A stretch of 64,000 bases of DNA from Planctomycetales bacterium ZRK34 (GCA_014873095.1 CP050848.1:2663850-2727849); one strand, 5' to 3'. Numbered from the stretch's first letter, positions 1 to 9,870 are shown. The notes: generated by a model from the sequence alone, not told the origin. Numbers and translations are program-made.

Positions 1-719
1 CGGACAATACGATCGTCATCGTCACCTCGGACAACGGTATGCCGTTTCCGCGTGGCAAGTGCAACTGCTATGACGCCGGCGTGCGCGTACCGCTGGCGAT
101 TCGCTGGCCGGCGAAGGTCAAACCCGGGCGAACCGTCGACGATTTCGTGAGCTTTCCGGATATCGCGCCGACGCTGCTGGAGGCCGCGGGTATCCAAACG
201 CCGGACGACATGGTCGGACGCAGCTTCATGAATGTGTTAACCGCTGACGGAAGCGGTCAGATTGACAAGACGCGCGACGCGGTCATCTACGGCCGCGAGC
301 GCCACATGGTCACCCGTCCCCAGCGCACGGGCTACCCGATTCGCGCGATCCGCACCCACGATTACCTGTACCTGTGGAATTGCCGCCCGAAACGCAGCCC
401 GACCGGGCGGCCGTACGGCATCGCCGACGTCGGCCCGACCGAGGCGGGTGATTACATGTTGGCACATCGCGAACGGTCGAGCGTGGCGCCGCTGTTTGAG
501 TTGTGCTATGTCGAGCGCCCCGAGTTCGAGTTGTATGACATTCGAAAAGACCCCGATCAGATTCACAACATCATCGATGACCCCGCCAGCGCCCAGGTTG
601 CTCAGCGTCTGAATCAGCGCCTGATGGACTACCTGCACAAAACCGGCGACCCGCGCGTCGGACCCGATGGCGATGTATTCGATCGTTACCCGTTCTGGCT
701 GACCAAACGCGAAAAGTAA
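1..719 (+). CDS. Sulfatase, C-terminal part (5' end outside the window)
   Basis: C-terminal part of an arylsulfatase-family enzyme (alkaline phosphatase superfamily), which removes sulfate esters from polysaccharides in the periplasm or outside the cell. The frame is open from base 3 through the window edge, so the true start and the formylglycine-bearing N-terminal half are missing. Seen here is the metal-binding strand TSDNG, followed by the typical downstream stretch 'YDAGVRVPLAIRWP' and the closing 'ELYDIRKDPDQIHNI' signature that ends most sulfatases. The stop is 20 bases before the FAD oxidoreductase gene, which points to one transcript. Substrate cannot be read from this fragment. Family assignment is firm. 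Confidence 0.9.
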   Translation, partial: DNTIVIVTSDNGMPFPRGKCNCYDAGVRVPLAIRWPAKVKPGRTVDDFVSFPDIAPTLLEAAGIQTPDDMVGRSFMNVLTADGSGQIDKTRDAVIYGRERHMVTRPQRTGYPIRAIRTHDYLYLWNCRPKRSPTGRPYGIADVGPTEAGDYMLAHRERSSVAPLFELCYVERPEFELYDIRKDPDQIHNIIDDPASAQVAQRLNQRLMDYLHKTGDPRVGPDGDVFDRYPFWLTKREK

Positions 720-739
720 CCCCCCACACGGAATGATCA

Positions 740-2779
740 ATGATGCAACGAGTTGTTATAGCTGTTTGCCTGTCGTGTCTGTGGGCCTCTATGGCGTTCG
801 CTGCTGCGCCGGTGAAAACTGATCTGTTGATTGTCGGCGGGTCTGAATCGGCGGTGGCGGCGGCGATCACCGCGGCGAGGCTCAGGGTTAAATCGATCAC
901 GATGGTCAGCGACACCGACTGGCTCGGCGGGCAATTCACCAGCGAAGCGCTGATGGCGATCGATGAGAATCGCGGCGCACGCGGATACGACCAGACGGTG
1001 CCGATGCCGCGCCACGGCATGTTCAAGGAAACCATCGAACGCATCGAAGCACACAACAAACGCAAGTACGGCCAGCCGCGCCCCGGTAACACGCGCGTGA
1101 TCACGACGACCTGCCCTGCTGATGCGGCGCAGGTGTTCGAAGACATGGTGCAGCCTTATGTCAAAAGCGGCCAACTCCGCATCATCCGCCGAATGATCCC
1201 CACGCAGGCGATCCTGTCCGCGGATAACAATACCGTGCAGGGCGTTGACTTCGTGTCGCTGGACGATGCGCAGAAAACGCTGCGTATCAAGGCCAAGTTG
1301 ACCGTCGATGCCTCGGATTGGGGCGACGTGATCAAACTCGCCGGCGCCGGTTACGAGTTTGGCCCCGATCTCAAGGACGCCTACGGCGAACCCGAAGCGC
1401 CTGCCTCGCGCGACACCCACCCCATCACCGATATGAACCCGATCACTTACACCATGGTGATCGTCGAAACCGACGAGTACAAACCGATCGATCAGCCCGA
1501 CGGGTACAAACCCGACAGCTACCGCAAGCACCGCTATCCGAAAGACCCCGGTTGGCTCTACGGCACACGCCGTCTGATCGATCATTACCACTTCAAGAAT
1601 ATCGATCATCCCGATGTGCTGCTGCTGTGCTTCCCGGCGTTTGATTATCCGCTGGATGTGCTGCCGAAAGCAGTGGTCGATGCGCTGGAAGCCGATGAAC
1701 CAGGCGCCTCGAAAAAGAACATCGTGCAGATGCCACGGCACCAACGACAGATCGTGTTTGACGACGCCAAGCAGTTCTCGCAAGGCTTTCTGTATTTTCT
1801 TCAGACCGAAGCCCACGACGGGATGAAAGACAAAACGCACTCGTTCCGCCGGTTCAAGCTGACAGACGAGTTCGGCACACCTGATCGCATGCCGCCCAAG
1901 CCGTATGTTCGCGAGGGGCTGCGGCTCAAGGCGATGTATATGTCGCGCCAGCAGGACACGATGGGGTCCGGCAGTCCCAATCACTTCGCCAACGCGATGT
2001 ATCACGATGCGGTGGCGGTGTGGCAGTTTGAATATGACTTTCACCCGACGCGGCGCGAGTTTCTGAATTCCGGTGATACGGCCGGCCCGTGGCGGGCAGT
2101 GTTCCGCAAGCTGCGCGATTGGAAGCCGCCGGATAGCGGGCGGGCTACGTTCGGCGTGCGCTCGCTGGTGCCGGCGAAAGTCGACGGGCTTCTCGGCGGA
2201 GGCCACAGCCTCGGGTACACGAGTATTGTCAGCAGTGGTTTCCGCCTGCACGACCAGATGATGGCGGCGGGCCAGGCGATCGGCGCGGTGGCGGCGACGG
2301 CGATCGCTCGCGATGTTCAGCCGCGCATGATCCCGTACGACGCGGCGCTGCTTGAAGATGTGTGGCGCGGGTTGATGAAACATGACGGTGGGGCGCAGCC
2401 GGCGATGCTTTGGCCGTTTGCGGATGTCGATCCGTCGGATACGTGCTACGTGGCGGTGAATCAACTGGCGGTGCGCGGGATGCTCCCGCTGGGTCCGAGC
2501 GATGTGAACTTCGAAGCGGACAAACCGGCGACGGCCGATTGGCGCGGGGCGGTCATCGAGCGATCGCTGGCTAAGCGGCAGGTGCGTTCGCAGATCGACC
2601 CGCCGAGCGGGCAAATGACGCGTGGACAATTCGCGACGCAGTGGTGGGCGATGATGCGTGATCTTCCGCCCAAGCCGTTTGAGCGTGTCAAGCCCGATGA
2701 TGCGGACGGCGATGGCATTGTCGATGGCGTTGACCCGCTGCCGCTGCAGGCGGGAGAGCGTACGTGGTCGAATCCGTAA
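740..2779 (+). CDS. Exported FAD-dependent oxidoreductase (FAD_oxidored family)
   Basis: 679-aa predicted exported flavoprotein. An N-terminal hydrophobic signal (about residues 1-22) is followed directly by a Rossmann FAD-binding strand and loop (DLLIVGGSESAVAAAITAAR), with GGSES in place of the usual GxGxxG, then a 'DWLGGQFTSEALMAID' segment typical of the planctomycete/Bacteroidetes FAD_oxidored family. A glycine-rich 'LLGGGHSLGYTS' near residue 490 is the second conserved FAD contact of the family. The C-terminus has an aspartate-rich DADGDGIVDGVDPLP stretch resembling a calcium-binding thrombospondin type-3 loop. It lies between two sulfatases and before an SMP-30-like protein, so a role in oxidising a sugar or other polysaccharide-derived product is plausible, but the substrate is unknown. 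Confidence 0.82.
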   Translation: MMQRVVIAVCLSCLWASMAFAAAPVKTDLLIVGGSESAVAAAITAARLRVKSITMVSDTDWLGGQFTSEALMAIDENRGARGYDQTVPMPRHGMFKETIERIEAHNKRKYGQPRPGNTRVITTTCPADAAQVFEDMVQPYVKSGQLRIIRRMIPTQAILSADNNTVQGVDFVSLDDAQKTLRIKAKLTVDASDWGDVIKLAGAGYEFGPDLKDAYGEPEAPASRDTHPITDMNPITYTMVIVETDEYKPIDQPDGYKPDSYRKHRYPKDPGWLYGTRRLIDHYHFKNIDHPDVLLLCFPAFDYPLDVLPKAVVDALEADEPGASKKNIVQMPRHQRQIVFDDAKQFSQGFLYFLQTEAHDGMKDKTHSFRRFKLTDEFGTPDRMPPKPYVREGLRLKAMYMSRQQDTMGSGSPNHFANAMYHDAVAVWQFEYDFHPTRREFLNSGDTAGPWRAVFRKLRDWKPPDSGRATFGVRSLVPAKVDGLLGGGHSLGYTSIVSSGFRLHDQMMAAGQAIGAVAATAIARDVQPRMIPYDAALLEDVWRGLMKHDGGAQPAMLWPFADVDPSDTCYVAVNQLAVRGMLPLGPSDVNFEADKPATADWRGAVIERSLAKRQVRSQIDPPSGQMTRGQFATQWWAMMRDLPPKPFERVKPDDADGDGIVDGVDPLPLQAGERTWSNP

Positions 2780-2807
2780 AGCATTTATTCAGTGAAAGGG
2801 TGATGAC

Positions 2808-3884
2808 ATGAGGCGAATTGTTCGATGCGCCGCGGGCGCGATGGGACTGGTGGTGGTGATGTTGACCGGTTGCGCGACACAACCGGCGCCGGTGTTGTTG
2901 CGACCGGCACGATTATTAGCCACACTGCCGCCGCGTCACAACACGCCCGACGGCATGTGCCTGACGGCCGACGGTTCGGTCATCGTGTCGGTGCCGAACG
3001 TGAACAACGATTCGGCGGCTCCGCAGATCATGCGTCTGACCCCGGACAACGAGTTGGTCGATTTCTGCGATCCGCCAGGGCACCCAGCCACCGGCCGTGC
3101 GTATCCGTTTGGCATCTGTGTCGATCCTGCGACGGGCGATCTGTACTACGCCGATTTGCAGTGGTTTGCCGGTAAAGAACCCAACTGGCTGTCGCGCGTG
3201 ATACGCATCCCCGTGCATGGGTCGCGGCCTGGCAAGCCGGAGGTCTTCGCCGAAGGCATGGTCGTCGCCAATGCCGTGGCGATTCACGACGGGTATCTTT
3301 ACACGACCGATACGACAATGATGCCCGGCACGTACCCGCTGATCACCGGCGTGTACCGATTCAAACTCGGTAAGAGCGGCTACAAAGTCGCGCGTCCGCT
3401 GGATCGCGACCCACACCTGGTCGCGACGATTCTGACACACAATCCCGAAGTTCCGTTCGGCGCCGATGGACTCTGCTTCGACAAGGCCGGCAACATGTAC
3501 ATCGGTAACTTCGCCGACGGCACGATCCACAAAGTGACCTTCGATGCCGCCGGCAAGCCGATCACACCCCGGCCCGCGCCGATTTGGGCGTCGTCACCCG
3601 GCATGCGAAGCTGCGATGGCCTGTTCTTCGATCATCGGACCGACACGATCTACGTTGCCGACTCGCTGGCCAACGCCGTGCAGGCGGTCAGCCTCGATGG
3701 CACAGTCAAACTCTACGCGCAAGACCCGACCGACACCGGAGCCGCGGGCCGACTCGATCAACCCTGTGAGGTGTTGATCCGCGGCGACGAGTTGATCATC
3801 TCCAACTTCGACATGCCGATCCCCGGCGGCGTCAATCAGACTTTCGAAACGCCCAACGGACTGTCCGTGATCGACATGAAGTAG
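2808..3884 (+). CDS. SMP-30/gluconolactonase-like beta-propeller lipoprotein
   Basis: 358-aa protein with a lipoprotein signal: hydrophobic residues 9-19 and a lipobox LTGC with the acylated Cys at residue 22. The remainder reads as an SMP-30/gluconolaconase/LRE-type six-bladed propeller: 'DGMCLTADGSVIVSVPNVN', 'FGICVDPATGDLYYADL', 'GADGLCFDKAGNMYIGNF' and 'CDGLFFDHRTDTIYVADS' are successive blades with the recurring DGxxxD pattern. Family members hydrolyse sugar lactones using a divalent metal, which would fit an upstream oxidase making a lactone, but that link is inference. It is 28 bases downstream of the FAD oxidoreductase and probably co-transcribed. Confidence 0.78.
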   Translation: MRRIVRCAAGAMGLVVVMLTGCATQPAPVLLRPARLLATLPPRHNTPDGMCLTADGSVIVSVPNVNNDSAAPQIMRLTPDNELVDFCDPPGHPATGRAYPFGICVDPATGDLYYADLQWFAGKEPNWLSRVIRIPVHGSRPGKPEVFAEGMVVANAVAIHDGYLYTTDTTMMPGTYPLITGVYRFKLGKSGYKVARPLDRDPHLVATILTHNPEVPFGADGLCFDKAGNMYIGNFADGTIHKVTFDAAGKPITPRPAPIWASSPGMRSCDGLFFDHRTDTIYVADSLANAVQAVSLDGTVKLYAQDPTDTGAAGRLDQPCEVLIRGDELIISNFDMPIPGGVNQTFETPNGLSVIDMK

Positions 3885-4015
3885 GCCTGCGCCGTCAGTC
3901 TCGCCTGAAGTCTCAACCCGTGCTTGGATCACGCTGCCGGGCAAGGCATAGCGTTGGGTAAGCCTGTACAATCGACCGACGCTCGCTTGACCACGTGCCC
4001 GATTGGATGTGAACC

Positions 4016-5437
4016 ATGAAGTCCGTGTTGCTATGCGTTTTTGTCGTGGTGGTGTGGTTGACGTCGATGGCCACGGCGGCCCCACGGCCAAACATCGTGT
4101 TCATCCTCGTCGACGATCTGGGCTGGTCCGACCCGGCATGCTATGGACATCCATGGCATCGGACGCCAAACATCGACCGCCTGGCGCGGCAGGGGATGCG
4201 GTTTACCAACGGCTATTCACCGGCGCCGATCTGTTCGGCGGCCCGGGCGAGCATTCTGACCGGCAAGACGACAGCCCGGCTTGGATTCGAGTTTGTCACC
4301 AAGCCTCACGCGGGTTCGCAGCAACTGGATAAACCCCAACCGCTGGAAGCGCCGCCCTATACGCTGAACCTTCCGTTGTCAGAGCGGACGATCACCGAAC
4401 GGCTGGCCGCGTTGAACTATCAGACAGCGTTCTTCGGCAAATGGCACGTCAGTCAGCACCACAAGCGATATCTCGGATGGGATCCGAAGTACGGCCCCAA
4501 GGCGCAGGGTTTCGAGGTGGCAGTTGAGGACTTTGGAGATCATCCTTACGCGTGGGGCCGCAAGACACCGGCCAATGCGCCGCAGGGCATGATTCCGAAA
4601 GACTCGATGATCGAACGCTCCGCCGCGTTCATTCGAGAAAAACATGATCGGCCGTTCTTTCTGATGGTGTCGACGTTTTATGTGCACACACCGGTGAAGA
4701 CCCGCTGTCGCTGGCTCGTCGACGAATACGAATCGCGCATTGCGGCCGATGCGCCGAATCGGAAGAAACAGCTTGAATATGCGGCGTTTGTCGAGGTGCT
4801 GGATCACCATGTGGGCACGGTGCTCGATGCCATCGATGATGCGGGGCTGCGCGACAATACGCTGGTCGTGTTTCTGTCTGACAACGGGGGACACCCGGAG
4901 TACTGCGCCAACGGGCCGCTGCGTGGTTCAAAGTGGAATCTGTATGAAGGGGGCATCCGCGAGCCGATGGTGGCACGCTGGCCGGGCCGGATCCAACCCG
5001 GGGTCGCGTGTGATACGCCGGTGATCGGGTACGACCTGCTGCCGACGTTCGTTGAACTGGCCGGTGGTCAGGCGGAGGATGTCGACGGCGTGAGCATCGC
5101 GCCGGTGTTTGACGATGCGTCGTGGCGGCCGCGGCGCAGTCTGCTCTGGCACTTCCCGTACTATCACCCCGAGACGGACTTCTCAAAAGCCAGGCGCGAC
5201 ATTGGCGTTAATGACTTCGCGACCAGTCAGACCCGCCCGCAATCGGCGATACGTCAGGGCCGATACAAACTCATTTACTTCGCGGAAGATGAACGCGTGG
5301 AACTCTACGATTTGGAAACGGATCCTGCCGAGCAGCACGACCTTTCACAGGCGCAGCCCGGGCTGGCGTCGGAGATGAATCAACAGTTGCAGCGAGAACT
5401 ACACCAGATGCATGCGAGGCGGGCGGCGCGCCGGTAA
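4016..5437 (+). CDS. Exported sulfatase
   Basis: Complete 473-aa type I sulfatase. A signal peptide spans about residues 1-21. The metal-binding motif 'VDDLGWSD' follows at 32-39. The catalytic motif C-S-A-A-R starts at Cys73, the residue converted to formylglycine by an anaerobic or aerobic maturase not seen in this window. Further conserved elements are 'FFGKWHVS' near residue 141, 'VFLSDNGGHPEY' near 285 (second metal pair) and the terminal 'ELYDLETDPAEQHDL'. The motif has Ala at the position where most sulfatases have Pro, an accepted variant. A gap of 130 bases separates it from the SMP-30 gene, so it may have its own promoter. Likely acts on sulfated polysaccharide in the periplasm. Confidence 0.93.
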   Translation: MKSVLLCVFVVVVWLTSMATAAPRPNIVFILVDDLGWSDPACYGHPWHRTPNIDRLARQGMRFTNGYSPAPICSAARASILTGKTTARLGFEFVTKPHAGSQQLDKPQPLEAPPYTLNLPLSERTITERLAALNYQTAFFGKWHVSQHHKRYLGWDPKYGPKAQGFEVAVEDFGDHPYAWGRKTPANAPQGMIPKDSMIERSAAFIREKHDRPFFLMVSTFYVHTPVKTRCRWLVDEYESRIAADAPNRKKQLEYAAFVEVLDHHVGTVLDAIDDAGLRDNTLVVFLSDNGGHPEYCANGPLRGSKWNLYEGGIREPMVARWPGRIQPGVACDTPVIGYDLLPTFVELAGGQAEDVDGVSIAPVFDDASWRPRRSLLWHFPYYHPETDFSKARRDIGVNDFATSQTRPQSAIRQGRYKLIYFAEDERVELYDLETDPAEQHDLSQAQPGLASEMNQQLQRELHQMHARRAARR

Positions 5438-5541
5438 TCGCCTAGTCGCAGTCGTTCGAAATTGTGGAGCTATGGACAAGGGGCTTGGAAGTGGTCTGTC
5501 GCTCTGCGTTGGCAACCACCAATCGGCGCGTCGCGTACTCG

Positions 5542-7374
5542 CTACTCGGTCAACTGGTTGGACAGTCGCTCTTCGGCGCTGATGGGTTCGCCGCTGCTGA
5601 GCGTGTGCGCGCAGTTGATCAGGGCGAGATGGCTGTACGCCTGCGGGAAGTTGCCAAGCTGGCGGCCGGTTTCAAAGTCGATGTCCTCTGCGAGAAGGCC
5701 GACGTGATTGGCATGGCTGACCACGTGGTCGAACATCTCCTGCGCCTCTTTGGTGCGACCGACGCGGTACAGCGCGTTCACCATCCAGAACGTGCAAACG
5801 GTGAATGAACTCTTGGGCATGCCGAAGTCGTCGGCATTGCGGTAGCGGTACATCAGCCCATCGCGGCACAGGTCTTTGAGCGTGGCGTCGACCGTCGCGA
5901 CGAACTTCGGATCGCGGGCATTGATGAACCCGTACTCTTCCATCAGCAGGTTCGCCGAGTCCAGGTGGCGGCTGCCGTAGCTCTGCGTGAACGCGCCCAC
6001 CTCCTCGTTCCAGCCGTTGGCGAGGATGTCTTCGTAGATTTGTGTCCGCAGCATGTTCCAGTGATCGACGTAGTCGCGCATGTTGAAGAAGTGGGCGATG
6101 CGGATGCCGCGGTCGACCGCCACCCAGCACAGCACCTTCGAGAAAACGAAGTGCTCATCGTCGCCGCGGATCTCCCAGATACTCTTGTCCGGCAGATGCC
6201 AGTGTTCCTCGACGTTGCGTACCAGCGTGCGGACGATCGTCCACACGTCTTCAAGGATGTCGATGTGATTCTCAAACTTGACCAGCGCCCGCGCGATGAC
6301 GTCCAGCAGTACGCCGTAGATGTCGTTCTGCTTCTGCTGGTAGGCCGCGTTGCCGATCCGTACCGGACGCGATCCCAGATAGCCCGCAAGGTGATCCAGT
6401 TCCTGCTCCGTGAGATTTTTATGGCCCCGGATGCCGTACATGATCTGGATCTTCTCGTCCTTGTAGTTGATCAGCGACAGGATGTACCGCACGAAACGGC
6501 GCACGGAATAGTCGTCGCCCAGTTCCGTCAATACGCTGATCGTCATCGATGCGTCGCGGATCCAGCAGAAGCGGTAATCCCAGTTGCGACACTCGCCGGG
6601 CGTTTCCGGCAGCGAGGTGGTCAACGCAGCGATCACCGCGCCGGACTTCTGATACGTCATCATCTTCAGCGTCAGCGCGCTGCGGAGGATCATGTCGTGG
6701 TAATGCGTCTGGCGATTCAACTGTGATGACCAGGTCATCCAGTAGGTCTTGGTCTTCTGGTACGACAGTTCGACGTCTTCGAGGTGAGGCGTGAGCAGCT
6801 TCTGATTGTAGCTGAGCACCACGAAGCCGTCGCGCTCGAGCGTGATCGGGGCGCCGGTGCGGATCGCTTCGAGGTCGAAGTCGCTGTAGAGATAGACCGA
6901 CTCGTACGTCCCGGCGGCGGTCATACTTTTGAGGTATTCGCCGTTGTTTTCAGTGACTGCATCGTGCTGGGCGTAATACGGGCGCGGGTCGTAGTTGAAG
7001 GCGAACACCGGCCGGCCGCGCACCAGGCGGATGTAACGGGTCAGTTCGGGCGGATAGAAACACGTGCCGTCGGTGAGGCGTCCCGGCTCGCCGTGATACC
7101 GCGGCATGAAGTCGTACACGTCGAACGCGTCCGTACCATTGTCGAACGATGTGCAGAGTATGTTGGTCTTGGGTTCGTAGCGCTGGCTGATCTGGTACGC
7201 CTCGTCGACGTCGAAACTGAAGGCGCCGCCGCGCTCTTCGTCGAGCAGCTTGGCGAAGACGCTGGCCGAATCGAAGTCCGGCAGGCAGCACCAGTCGATG
7301 GATCCGGTGCGAGAGATCAGCGCGGCGCTTCGACAGTTGCCGATGGTGCCGTAGTGATAATTGTCCAAAGTCAT
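5542..7374 (-). CDS. GH15 glycoside hydrolase (trehalase/glucoamylase-type)
   Basis: 610-aa cytoplasmic protein of glycoside hydrolase family 15, inverting enzymes that hydrolyse alpha-glucosidic bonds. The N-terminal domain starts with 'GTIGNCRSAALI' and 'SIDWCCLPDFDS', a hallmark of bacterial and archaeal GH15 proteins. In the (alpha/alpha)6 barrel, 'NWDYRFCWIRDA' forms the substrate pocket, 'IWEIRG' supplies the general acid Glu, and 'LLAEDID' near the C-terminus supplies the general base Glu. The start overlaps the stop of the trehalose synthesis gene by four bases (ATGA), so the two are translationally coupled. That pairing suggests trehalase or another enzyme of trehalose/maltooligosaccharide turnover; GH15 sequence alone does not separate trehalase from glucoamylase. 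Confidence 0.9.
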   Translation of the reverse strand: MTLDNYHYGTIGNCRSAALISRTGSIDWCCLPDFDSASVFAKLLDEERGGAFSFDVDEAYQISQRYEPKTNILCTSFDNGTDAFDVYDFMPRYHGEPGRLTDGTCFYPPELTRYIRLVRGRPVFAFNYDPRPYYAQHDAVTENNGEYLKSMTAAGTYESVYLYSDFDLEAIRTGAPITLERDGFVVLSYNQKLLTPHLEDVELSYQKTKTYWMTWSSQLNRQTHYHDMILRSALTLKMMTYQKSGAVIAALTTSLPETPGECRNWDYRFCWIRDASMTISVLTELGDDYSVRRFVRYILSLINYKDEKIQIMYGIRGHKNLTEQELDHLAGYLGSRPVRIGNAAYQQKQNDIYGVLLDVIARALVKFENHIDILEDVWTIVRTLVRNVEEHWHLPDKSIWEIRGDDEHFVFSKVLCWVAVDRGIRIAHFFNMRDYVDHWNMLRTQIYEDILANGWNEEVGAFTQSYGSRHLDSANLLMEEYGFINARDPKFVATVDATLKDLCRDGLMYRYRNADDFGMPKSSFTVCTFWMVNALYRVGRTKEAQEMFDHVVSHANHVGLLAEDIDFETGRQLGNFPQAYSHLALINCAHTLSSGEPISAEERLSNQLTE

Positions 7375-9542
7375 TGCGATGAAATTTCTTCCGTGATCAA
7401 GTCGAGGAACTCGCCAAAACGAGCAGGGGATGACACGCGATACGCCGCGGCCGTGTCGCCCGGCCCGACTTTCACCGTAATGATGTTGGGCGACCGCAGG
7501 GCGAACATGTTCTCGTCAGTCTGATCGTCACCTGCTGCGAGCACGACGGCGTAGTCGTTCTTCGAAACATAATAGCGCATCACCTCACCCTTGTTGACCT
7601 GCTGGCTGGAGACTTCCACGATCTTCTTACCGTGGTGCAGTTCGACAGGCAGGTTCGAGATGCTCTCCATGAGCTCGCCGATCAACTCGCCGGACTTCCA
7701 TCGGCCGAACTCCGGGTCCGCCTTGCGGTAGTGCCACACCAGGGCCGATCGTTTTTCTTCCACACTCGAGCCCGGCGTCGTGGCGGCGTACAGATCCAGA
7801 ATCGGCCGGACACGCTGCTTCCAGGACAGGTCCACGCTGTCGTTGTACAGCCGCCAGGATTCGCCGGGTTCGCGGACCGTGTAGCCGTGCTCAGCAACCA
7901 GCGTCACCGGATGATGCCCAAGGTGTTGTTCGAGGAATTCCGGGGCGCGACCGCTTACAACGTACACGTCGAGATCGTCCCGCTTGGCCAGCGTCGCCAA
8001 CATTGTGTGAAGCTGCTTGGTTGGCACAGCCTGCTCGGGATTGCGCACGATGTCGACCAGCGTTCCGTCGTAGTCCAGAAACAGGGCCTTGCGTGTATCC
8101 GCTTCGGTGAGCCGCTTCAGCACATCGCCGCTGAGCTTTTGGTTTGATGGGGCCGCCGCAGGCGTCGGGCTAACCTGTGCCAGGTCCGTGATGAACTGGT
8201 TGGCCCACCATACGGCGTCCTGTTTAGTCACGCGCTCCTTCATCGGCTCGATCGCGGCGCGGCGCTCTTCACGACCCATTAACAATGCCGCCTTAAGTGC
8301 ATCGACCACTTCGTGGACGTTGTACGGATTGACCTGCGTGGCGCTGAAAAGCTCCTGCGCGGCGCCGGCAAACTCCGAGAGAATCAGCACGCCGGGGTCA
8401 TCGCCCTGGCAGGCAATGTACTCTTTCGCCACGAGGTTCATCCCGTCGATCAGCGGGGTGACCATCGCCACGTCGGCCCGCGTGTACAGCGCGCAGAGTT
8501 CGTGAAAAGCCACGCTGCCGTGGATGAAATGAATCGGCGTGTTGGTTACTGTCGAGTATCGCCCGTTGATCCGACCGATCGCCAGTTCGACTTCCTCGAT
8601 CAGCTTCTGATATCGATCCACGCCCTGGCGGCTTGGCACGGCGATGATCACGAAGGTCGTACTCTCGCGCAGGTCAGGGTGTGATTCGAGAAACTCCTCG
8701 ATCGCCGCCAGCTTGCGCGGAATGCCCTTGGTGTAGTCCATCCGCTCCACGTTCAGCACCAGCCGCTTGTCTTCGTACAACTTCTTGTAGGATGCCAGTT
8801 GTTCGCGGTACTGCTCGCTGTCGAGCATCTGCTTGAAACCCGGGCCGTTGATCCCGATCGGATAGACACCGATCCGTGTCTCGCGCCCGTCGTGGGCGAT
8901 GACGTCGATGTCCGATTCAAGCTCCAGCAGCCGCATCACCGCTGAACGGAAGTGGCGCAGGTAGCCGAATGTGTGAAATCCGATCAGGTCCGCGCCGATC
9001 AGCCCCCGGATCAGCGCTTCGCGACGCGGGTGGCAGCGAAATACCTCGTACGACGGAAACGGCGTGTGCAGGAAGAACCCGACCCTCAGCGACGTATTCG
9101 CCTGCTTCAACATCGACGGCAGAAGCATCAGGTGATAGTCGTGTACCCAGACCATGTCGCCGTCTTTCGCACACGACAGCACCGCCTCGGCGAAACGCTC
9201 GTTGATCGCCACGTACGTGTCGAACCAATCGTCCTGGTAGTCGGCATACGACTGCATGTAGTGCAGCAGCGGCCAGATGCTGGCGTTGGAAAAGCCCAGG
9301 TAGTACGACTCCGCCTCATGCTCGGTCATGAACACGGGTACCGCGCCGTACTCGTCGCTGAGCCGCTGGGTGACTTGTTGGCGCTGCGACGCCTCGATCT
9401 CAGCACCGGTCCATCCAATCCAGTGCAGGTCGTATCGGTCGCGGATTCCCTCCAGGGCCGAGACCAATCCTCCCGAAGATTTCGTCAACTGAGCGCCCAC
9501 CTTGATGGGCAGACGATTAGATACGTTAATCACTCTTTCCAT
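7371..9542 (-). CDS. otsA-otsB: Bifunctional trehalose-6-phosphate synthase / trehalose-6-phosphate phosphatase
   Basis: 723-aa fusion covering both steps of trehalose synthesis: UDP- or ADP-glucose plus glucose-6-phosphate to trehalose-6-phosphate, then dephosphorylation. Residues 1 to about 460 are a GT20 synthase: 'SNRLPIK', 'SSGGLVSAL', 'VWVHDYHLMLLP', 'FLHTPFPS', 'VERMDYTKGI' and 'MNLVAKEY' are the conserved substrate-binding blocks. From about 475 a HAD phosphatase begins with the nucleophile motif 'FLDYDGTL' and ends with 'AAGDDQTDENMF', the acidic metal-binding motif of OtsB. Fusions of this type are common in planctomycetes and eukaryotes. The downstream GH15 gene overlaps by ATGA. 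Trehalose as an osmoprotectant fits a marine organism, which is inference. Confidence 0.95.
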   Translation of the reverse strand: MERVINVSNRLPIKVGAQLTKSSGGLVSALEGIRDRYDLHWIGWTGAEIEASQRQQVTQRLSDEYGAVPVFMTEHEAESYYLGFSNASIWPLLHYMQSYADYQDDWFDTYVAINERFAEAVLSCAKDGDMVWVHDYHLMLLPSMLKQANTSLRVGFFLHTPFPSYEVFRCHPRREALIRGLIGADLIGFHTFGYLRHFRSAVMRLLELESDIDVIAHDGRETRIGVYPIGINGPGFKQMLDSEQYREQLASYKKLYEDKRLVLNVERMDYTKGIPRKLAAIEEFLESHPDLRESTTFVIIAVPSRQGVDRYQKLIEEVELAIGRINGRYSTVTNTPIHFIHGSVAFHELCALYTRADVAMVTPLIDGMNLVAKEYIACQGDDPGVLILSEFAGAAQELFSATQVNPYNVHEVVDALKAALLMGREERRAAIEPMKERVTKQDAVWWANQFITDLAQVSPTPAAAPSNQKLSGDVLKRLTEADTRKALFLDYDGTLVDIVRNPEQAVPTKQLHTMLATLAKRDDLDVYVVSGRAPEFLEQHLGHHPVTLVAEHGYTVREPGESWRLYNDSVDLSWKQRVRPILDLYAATTPGSSVEEKRSALVWHYRKADPEFGRWKSGELIGELMESISNLPVELHHGKKIVEVSSQQVNKGEVMRYYVSKNDYAVVLAAGDDQTDENMFALRSPNIITVKVGPGDTAAAYRVSSPARFGEFLDLITEEISSQ

Positions 9543-9559
9543 AACAGTATTCTATGATA

Positions 9560-9870
9560 ACCCGAACTCCATCAGTTCGCACACGCCGCTGCGTGCTCCG
9601 CCATTGACCCAGGACTTTGCACGCCCGACATTCACTGGCGGCATCGCAGCCCAGCGCGTGGCGCACATGGTCTTCTGCTCGCCGCCGCTTGTCGGGCTCA
9701 GAAGTTGGGCTGCGTCGACCTTCGGTAGCCCGAGGCGGCTTCCCTGAGGATCGACTTGTCCACTCCGCCTCGGCCAGCAACTTCTTGAGCCGCGTGTTCT
9801 CCTCCTCCAATTCCTTCATCGATCGAATCCTGAAGATTCGAACAGGACTCGGTGAAGGGGGCAGGGTCAT
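9560..9870 (-). pseudogene. IS3-family transposase remnant (OrfA end / OrfB start)
   Basis: Decayed piece of an IS3-family element. One frame reads 'MKELEEENTRLKKLLAEAE', the OrfA coiled-coil end; the continuation 'VDKSILREAASG' is found only in another frame, showing a frameshift. Further on, 'HVRHALGCDAASECRACKVLG' followed by 'QWRSTQRR' is the start of OrfB (usually SERRACRVLGQxRSTQR) with substitutions. The helix-turn-helix start of OrfA and the whole DDE catalytic part of OrfB are absent. It is a non-functional fragment just upstream of the trehalose gene start. Confidence 0.75.

Noticed and set aside
737..2629. Long minus-strand open frame of 630 codons opposite the FAD oxidoreductase
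   Set aside because: It is the mirror of a high-G+C gene, is Arg/His-rich, has no family motif, and the plus strand clearly encodes a conserved flavoprotein.
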